Shown one piece after another: positions 12,281-15,918 of a DNA stretch of 15,918 nt. Under the pieces are notes generated by a model. That model searched no databases. It was not told the DNA's origin and saw only the letters and a program-made list of their open reading frames with translations. Each line of letters opens with the position of its first letter. Position 1 is the first letter of the stretch. The stretch lies in the NCBI GenBank assembly GCA_037189785.1, contig JBBCIP010000127.1, positions 1-15,918 on the forward strand. The letters run 5' to 3'. Position numbers and translations under genes: made by a program. Origin of the DNA: Govanella sp037189785 (GTDB lineage: Bacteria > Pseudomonadota > Alphaproteobacteria > Sphingomonadales > Govanellaceae).

Positions 12281-13240
12281 ATGGCCGTTTATACCGATGT
12301 TTCCGCCGATGATATCAGCGAATTCGTTGCCGATTATGATATCGGTACGGTGCTGACCTTCAAAGGCATCGCCGAAGGCGTTGAAAATTCCAACTACCTG
12401 CTGCAAACCACGGGCGGAAGTTATATCCTTACGCTTTACGAAAAACGGGTGAAGGCCGAAGACTTACCGTATTTCATCAATTTGATGGATCACTTGGCGG
12501 CACGTGGCGTGAACTGCCCGCAACCGGTCCATGATCGCGACGGCCAAGCGCTGAAAACATTATGCGGCCGCCCGGCGGCGATGATCAGTTTTTTGAACGG
12601 GATTTCTTTGAAGCGCCCGAGCCCGGCGCAATGCGGCGCGGTCGGTGGCGCGCTGGCCGAGCTTCATGCCGCCGCTAAAGATTTCGACGGCTATCGCATC
12701 AATGCCCTGTCGCTCAATGGCTGGGAAGATTTAGCCGCCAAATGCGCGCCCGGTGCCGATGTGGTCGAAAAAGATTTGGAACGAACCATCGTCGATGAAT
12801 TGGCTTATTTGAAATCGGTGTGGCCAGAGGATTTACCAAGCGGTGTTATTCACGCCGATTTGTTTCCGGATAACGTGTTCTTCCTCGGCGATCAGTTGTC
12901 TGGCTTGATCGATTTCTATTTCGCCTGCAACGACGCCTTTGCTTATGACCTGGCGATTTGCGTTAACGCTTGGTGTTTCGAGCCGAACGGCGATTTCAAC
13001 GCGACCAAAACCCGGCACATGGTTGCAGGCTATATGGCCAAGCGCCCGATGAGCGCGCGCGAGATCGAGATGTTCCCGATTTTATGCCGGGGTGCGGCGC
13101 TACGCTTTTTGCTGACCCGACTTTATGATTGGCGCAATCAAGTGGATGGCGCGTTGGTGCGGCCGCACAACCCGATCCCGTTTTTGGATCGCTTGCGGTT
13201 TCATCAAAAAGTGCCGTCACCGGAAAGCTACGGGTTATGA
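12281..13240 (+). CDS. thrB: Homoserine kinase, APH-fold type
   Basis: A 319-residue homoserine kinase for threonine synthesis (ATP plus homoserine to O-phosphohomoserine). It belongs to the aminoglycoside-phosphotransferase-like fold and not to the GHMP family of E. coli ThrB. It starts MAVYTDVSADDISEFVADYD and continues with GIAEGVENSNYLL, both typical of this class. The catalytic loop is GVIHADLFPDNVFF (His191, Asp193, Asn198) and the metal-binding Asp211 is in GLIDFYFACNDAFAYDLAI. The ATG lies five bases after the ispH stop, with only a weak AAAG nearby, so translation is probably coupled. Its last codons overlap rnhA by four bases (ATGA). The ispH-thrB-rnhA order supports homoserine over other APH substrates. 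Confidence 0.95.
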   Translation: MAVYTDVSADDISEFVADYDIGTVLTFKGIAEGVENSNYLLQTTGGSYILTLYEKRVKAEDLPYFINLMDHLAARGVNCPQPVHDRDGQALKTLCGRPAAMISFLNGISLKRPSPAQCGAVGGALAELHAAAKDFDGYRINALSLNGWEDLAAKCAPGADVVEKDLERTIVDELAYLKSVWPEDLPSGVIHADLFPDNVFFLGDQLSGLIDFYFACNDAFAYDLAICVNAWCFEPNGDFNATKTRHMVAGYMAKRPMSAREIEMFPILCRGAALRFLLTRLYDWRNQVDGALVRPHNPIPFLDRLRFHQKVPSPESYGL

Positions 13241-13680
13241 CCACGGTGGAGGTTTACACCGATGGCGCCTGTTCCGGCAACCCCGGCCCGGGCGGCTGGG
13301 GTGCCGTGTTGCTGTGGCAAGGCAACGAACGCGAACTCTATGGTGGTGTTGCCGAGACCACCAACAATCGCATGGAATTGCAAGCTGCGATCGAAGCGTT
13401 GAATGCGTTGAAGCGGCCCTGCACCGTCCACCTTCATACCGACAGCCGCTATGTTCAGGACGGCATCACCAAATGGATTCACAATTGGAAAAAAAACGGT
13501 TGGCGCACCGCCGATCGAAAGCCGGTGAAAAATGCCGATCTATGGCAAGCGTTGGAACAAGCGCTTGATCGTCATACGGTCGAGTGGATTTGGGTGCGCG
13601 GCCATGACGGCAACGAAGGCAATGAGCGCGCCGACACATTAGCACGCCAAGGCATCGCCGACCTGCGAGCCGGGCTTTAA
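13237..13680 (+). CDS. rnhA: Ribonuclease HI
   Basis: A 147-residue RNase HI, which cuts the RNA strand of RNA-DNA hybrids (Okazaki primers and R-loops). All catalytic residues are visible: Asp9 in VEVYTDGACSGNPGPGGWG, Glu47 in NNRMELQA, Asp69 in LHTDSRYV and Asp133 in NERADTLA, with the helper His123 in RGHDG. The basic handle region (WIHNWKKNGWR) is present. The ATG at 13237 overlaps the thrB stop as ATGA, with GGAAAG about 10 bases upstream. An upstream in-frame ATG at 13129 would add 36 residues from inside thrB that are unlike RNase H and was discarded. Last gene of its operon; its stop lies 2 bp from the stop of the opposing asmA-like gene. Confidence 0.97.
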   Translation: MTTVEVYTDGACSGNPGPGGWGAVLLWQGNERELYGGVAETTNNRMELQAAIEALNALKRPCTVHLHTDSRYVQDGITKWIHNWKKNGWRTADRKPVKNADLWQALEQALDRHTVEWIWVRGHDGNEGNERADTLARQGIADLRAGL

Positions 13681-13682
13681 AT

Positions 13683-15722
13683 CTATTTGTTCTTTTTCTG
13701 CTGAGCGTCGCGCGCAGCTTTTTCTGCGTCGGCGGGTAAGCCTTGTAACAACGGCTCGCACGCTGCGTCCTTGGTTCCACCGACATCGACAAAGGCGAGT
13801 ATGGCCGCAAACGGTGTAGCAACGATACCAAGCGCCGCGGCAATTCCACCGCGTGCCAGCAACTGCCCCGACACAGGGTTAACTTTAAGATCGGCGAAGT
13901 GACCGCCGATATAAATCGGTGATTGCCCCGACAATAAACTGAAATCTTTCGATAAGGCTTGGAATTTCAGATCAAGGCTTTCATCCTTGAAACTGATCTT
14001 GCCCGTCGTGTTCATTTTCGTTTTATCCATATCGATGATGATCGGATCGGCTTCGGCGATGCCATCCTTCACCGTAAAGCCGACCAGGCCGCAGCGGATC
14101 ACCATAGCTTTATCTTTTTTATCGGTCAGAATACGCCTGAGCACATTGCCCGCATCCAATTCCGCCAATTGGGCGGCGAACACATTGAACTGGCCGTTCG
14201 GAATGATGATGGCGATGCGACCGTTGGATGTAGCCAGCGACTGATGCACATTGTCGCCGGTGCCGACCAAGTCGATGCGCCCGCGCAACATGCCCTTGGC
14301 ATTTTTATCGCTCAACCCGGCCGAGCGCACAAAAGACGCGAGCTGCATATCACGCATGGCCACATTATAACGCGTCACCACCGGAAGCTTGCGGGCGTTG
14401 ATGACGATCTTGGCTTCAACACGACCCTTTGCCAGATTGATCGCCAACGGATCAAACGACAAAATGCGATCATCGAGCGTAAAATCAAGCTGCACATTTT
14501 CAAGTGGTAAATCCGGCGCCCGCACGCTGTCGGCCCGATATTTAACGCGGGCATCGAAACGGTCGAGCGCATCGATTGCAAGCGACGCATTGGGCAACAC
14601 GCGCGGTGTTTTATCGGCAGCGATTTTGATGGCACCGTCACCGCCCTTCTCGTCCAGGGCTTGCGGCGATATCCCGATCAACGGCCCGACGTCGAGAATA
14701 TCGAGCACCTTTGATTTTAAATCGGCTTCCAAAAACAAGCGATCATTGGCGATGCTGCGAATAATCAATTGACCGCCCATGTCGCTGTCGCCGATTTTAC
14801 CGCTGAGACTATTGAAGTGCCAGGCGCTGTCGTCAATCGTCAATTGTGATTGCAAATTATAGGGCCGCGTCGCCGGCACCACCACACCGATCAACGCAAA
14901 CGGTGCATCCAACGAGCGGCCTTTCAACGTCACTTTAAGATCGGCATCTTGCAAGGTGGATGGCGACGCCAAACTACCGCTGACCCGCAACTCGCTCCGT
15001 GCGGCTTTGGCAAACAATGAGATGTCGCTGCGGTCGTGGCGGAAAAAACTATCGGGTGCCTCGATACGGGCTTCGAGCGTGAACGGATCGCGCCGCAACG
15101 TCCCCTCGCCCTCGATCACCAACGGCGCCCGCCGCCCATCTTGATCGGCGACAATATCGCCGATGCGCGCGGTCAAAGCAAAGTCGCTGGCCTTATCGAT
15201 ATAGCGCAACCCTGATTGCGAAATTTTTCCTTCGCGAATGATCGGAATAGTCAAAGGATCTTCCGACGGTTGATCGGAAAACATCCACGTCCGCAAATCA
15301 TCGGGCCCGCGTTCCAATTCGAGCGCGCCGCGATCCAAAAAGAATTTATTAAACGTCAGCCCACCGCCGAGCAAGCGCCACAAATTGATTTCAACGTCGA
15401 GCTTTTCCGCCCGAAAGAAATCATCGGCTTCGGCCCAGTCAGGATTGCTGACGCGAATATTTTCAGCATAAAGCCGAATATGCGGCCGCGGGTAGAGCAT
15501 GAACCCACCGTCGATCTCGACCGCCCGATCCAACGTCCGCGCCGCATAATTTTCAACCGTGCTTTTGAGAAACGAGCCCTTGGTGACATACATCACGACA
15601 CCAAACAGCAGAATGAGGCCGATGATTACAGAAAGGACAATCCCGCCAATCCATAACCCACGCCGCACGCCCGCCGGCACCGTAAAAGCCGGGGCCCGAT
15701 ATGGTTTTGGTTCCTGTTCCAC
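13683..15722 (-). CDS. AsmA family protein
   Basis: A 679-residue AsmA-like protein, a family of inner-membrane-anchored periplasmic proteins related to TamB and now linked to lipid transport and outer-membrane biogenesis. Residues 1-21 are cytoplasmic, about 23-46 form one membrane helix (LWIGGIVLSVIIGLILLFGV), and the rest is a long beta-rich periplasmic domain of repeating short strands. The N-terminal block with PRPHIRLYAENIRVSNPDWA and the C-terminal block (about 470-650, with GTGDNVHQSLATSNGRIAI and LSGQSPIYIGGHFADLKVNP) are typical of the family. The tail is Lys/Gln-rich. The start is taken as GTG 15720-15722, without a clear ribosome site; a GTG encoding residue 15 or 19 is possible. 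It converges on rnhA with a 2 bp gap and no terminator. Confidence 0.88.
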   Translation of the reverse strand: MEQEPKPYRAPAFTVPAGVRRGLWIGGIVLSVIIGLILLFGVVMYVTKGSFLKSTVENYAARTLDRAVEIDGGFMLYPRPHIRLYAENIRVSNPDWAEADDFFRAEKLDVEINLWRLLGGGLTFNKFFLDRGALELERGPDDLRTWMFSDQPSEDPLTIPIIREGKISQSGLRYIDKASDFALTARIGDIVADQDGRRAPLVIEGEGTLRRDPFTLEARIEAPDSFFRHDRSDISLFAKAARSELRVSGSLASPSTLQDADLKVTLKGRSLDAPFALIGVVVPATRPYNLQSQLTIDDSAWHFNSLSGKIGDSDMGGQLIIRSIANDRLFLEADLKSKVLDILDVGPLIGISPQALDEKGGDGAIKIAADKTPRVLPNASLAIDALDRFDARVKYRADSVRAPDLPLENVQLDFTLDDRILSFDPLAINLAKGRVEAKIVINARKLPVVTRYNVAMRDMQLASFVRSAGLSDKNAKGMLRGRIDLVGTGDNVHQSLATSNGRIAIIIPNGQFNVFAAQLAELDAGNVLRRILTDKKDKAMVIRCGLVGFTVKDGIAEADPIIIDMDKTKMNTTGKISFKDESLDLKFQALSKDFSLLSGQSPIYIGGHFADLKVNPVSGQLLARGGIAAALGIVATPFAAILAFVDVGGTKDAACEPLLQGLPADAEKAARDAQQKKNK

Positions 15723-15804
15723 AAAGGTAGAACACGGGAAGGTTTTGGATAGTTCCGTTTATAGGTTAAGATCCCAGGGCCTGTTGCCACAAACCCCAAC
15801 TGTC

Positions 15805-15918
15805 ACCACCGGGCTAGCCCCGGTGGTCCATCGCGCAATTATTGGAAATACCGCAAGAATGGATTGCCGGGTCAAGTCCGGCACTGACGGTGGACACTCA
15901 GTGTCACCACCGGGCTCG
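15805..15918 (-). repeat. Two-hairpin repeat cluster, reverse orientation, continuing past the window
   Basis: Same family as the repeats after mutY, here on the minus strand upstream of the asmA-like gene. It contains ACCACCGGG/CCCGGTGGT (15805-15827, perfect stem, loop CTAGC), then ATTGCCGGG with a partial partner TCCGGCA (15863-15883), then the start of another ACCACCGGG at 15906 cut by the window edge. The two ACCACC elements are 101 bases apart. The first unit keeps both hairpins but has an unrelated spacer (about 15829-15860), and a further short inverted repeat lies at about 15889-15911. The rest of the gap (15723-15804) holds only the region expected to contain the asmA promoter, with no convincing promoter seen. 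Confidence 0.78.

Noticed and set aside
13129..13236. 36-residue N-terminal extension of RNase HI
   Set aside because: It lies inside thrB in another frame, and the ATGA overlap with a normal-length RNase HI is a better start.

Overview
The window looks like core chromosome of an alphaproteobacterium, most likely a Rhodospirillales-type organism. The evidence is the F0 gene order atpI-atpB-atpE-atpF'-atpF with two different b-type subunits, an SMC with the reduced alphaproteobacterial hinge, a dciA/DUF721-dsbA-smc string beside a divergent mutY, and an ispH-thrB-rnhA operon whose homoserine kinase is the APH-fold type. The taxonomic call is an inference from gene content and protein style; no search was run.

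Layout. Positions 1-1063 (minus strand) hold the start of an isochorismatase-family hydrolase, cut by the window edge, and a pirin gene with a strong terminator after it. A divergent LysR-type regulator lies at 1214-2134, and the 150 bp between it and pirin contain a textbook T-N11-A dyad and a second palindrome next to the regulator's start codon. A bidirectional terminator at 2165-2190 separates this module from the F0 ATP synthase operon (2212-4687, minus strand), which has a good sigma-70-like promoter at 4759-4788. Behind it on the same strand are smc (4938-8399), a secreted DsbA-like thioredoxin-fold protein (8414-9142) and a DciA/DUF721 protein (9206-9781). mutY (9834-10922) runs the other way. 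A 375 bp gap (10923-11297) holds three tandem copies of a two-hairpin intergenic repeat. ispH, thrB and rnhA (11298-13680) follow as a tight plus-strand operon. It converges on a large AsmA-like envelope gene (13683-15722, minus) with only 2 bp between the stop codons. Further copies of the hairpin repeat, in the opposite orientation, run off the right edge.

How the genes work together. The F0 genes encode the membrane rotor and stator of the proton-driven ATP synthase; the F1 genes are not in the window. The dciA-smc-mutY neighbourhood groups replication helicase loading, chromosome organisation and oxidative-damage repair. ispH, thrB and rnhA are housekeeping genes for isoprenoid precursors, threonine synthesis and RNA-DNA hybrid removal. 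The LysR-pirin-hydrolase group looks like a small regulated accessory unit.

I found no convincing new defence, mobile or biosynthetic system. The most interesting material is non-coding: the tandem two-hairpin repeats, a 25 bp near-perfect palindrome beside AT-rich -10-like sequences between smc and the atp operon, a possibly leaderless ispH transcript, and the palindromes controlling the lysR/pirin pair.
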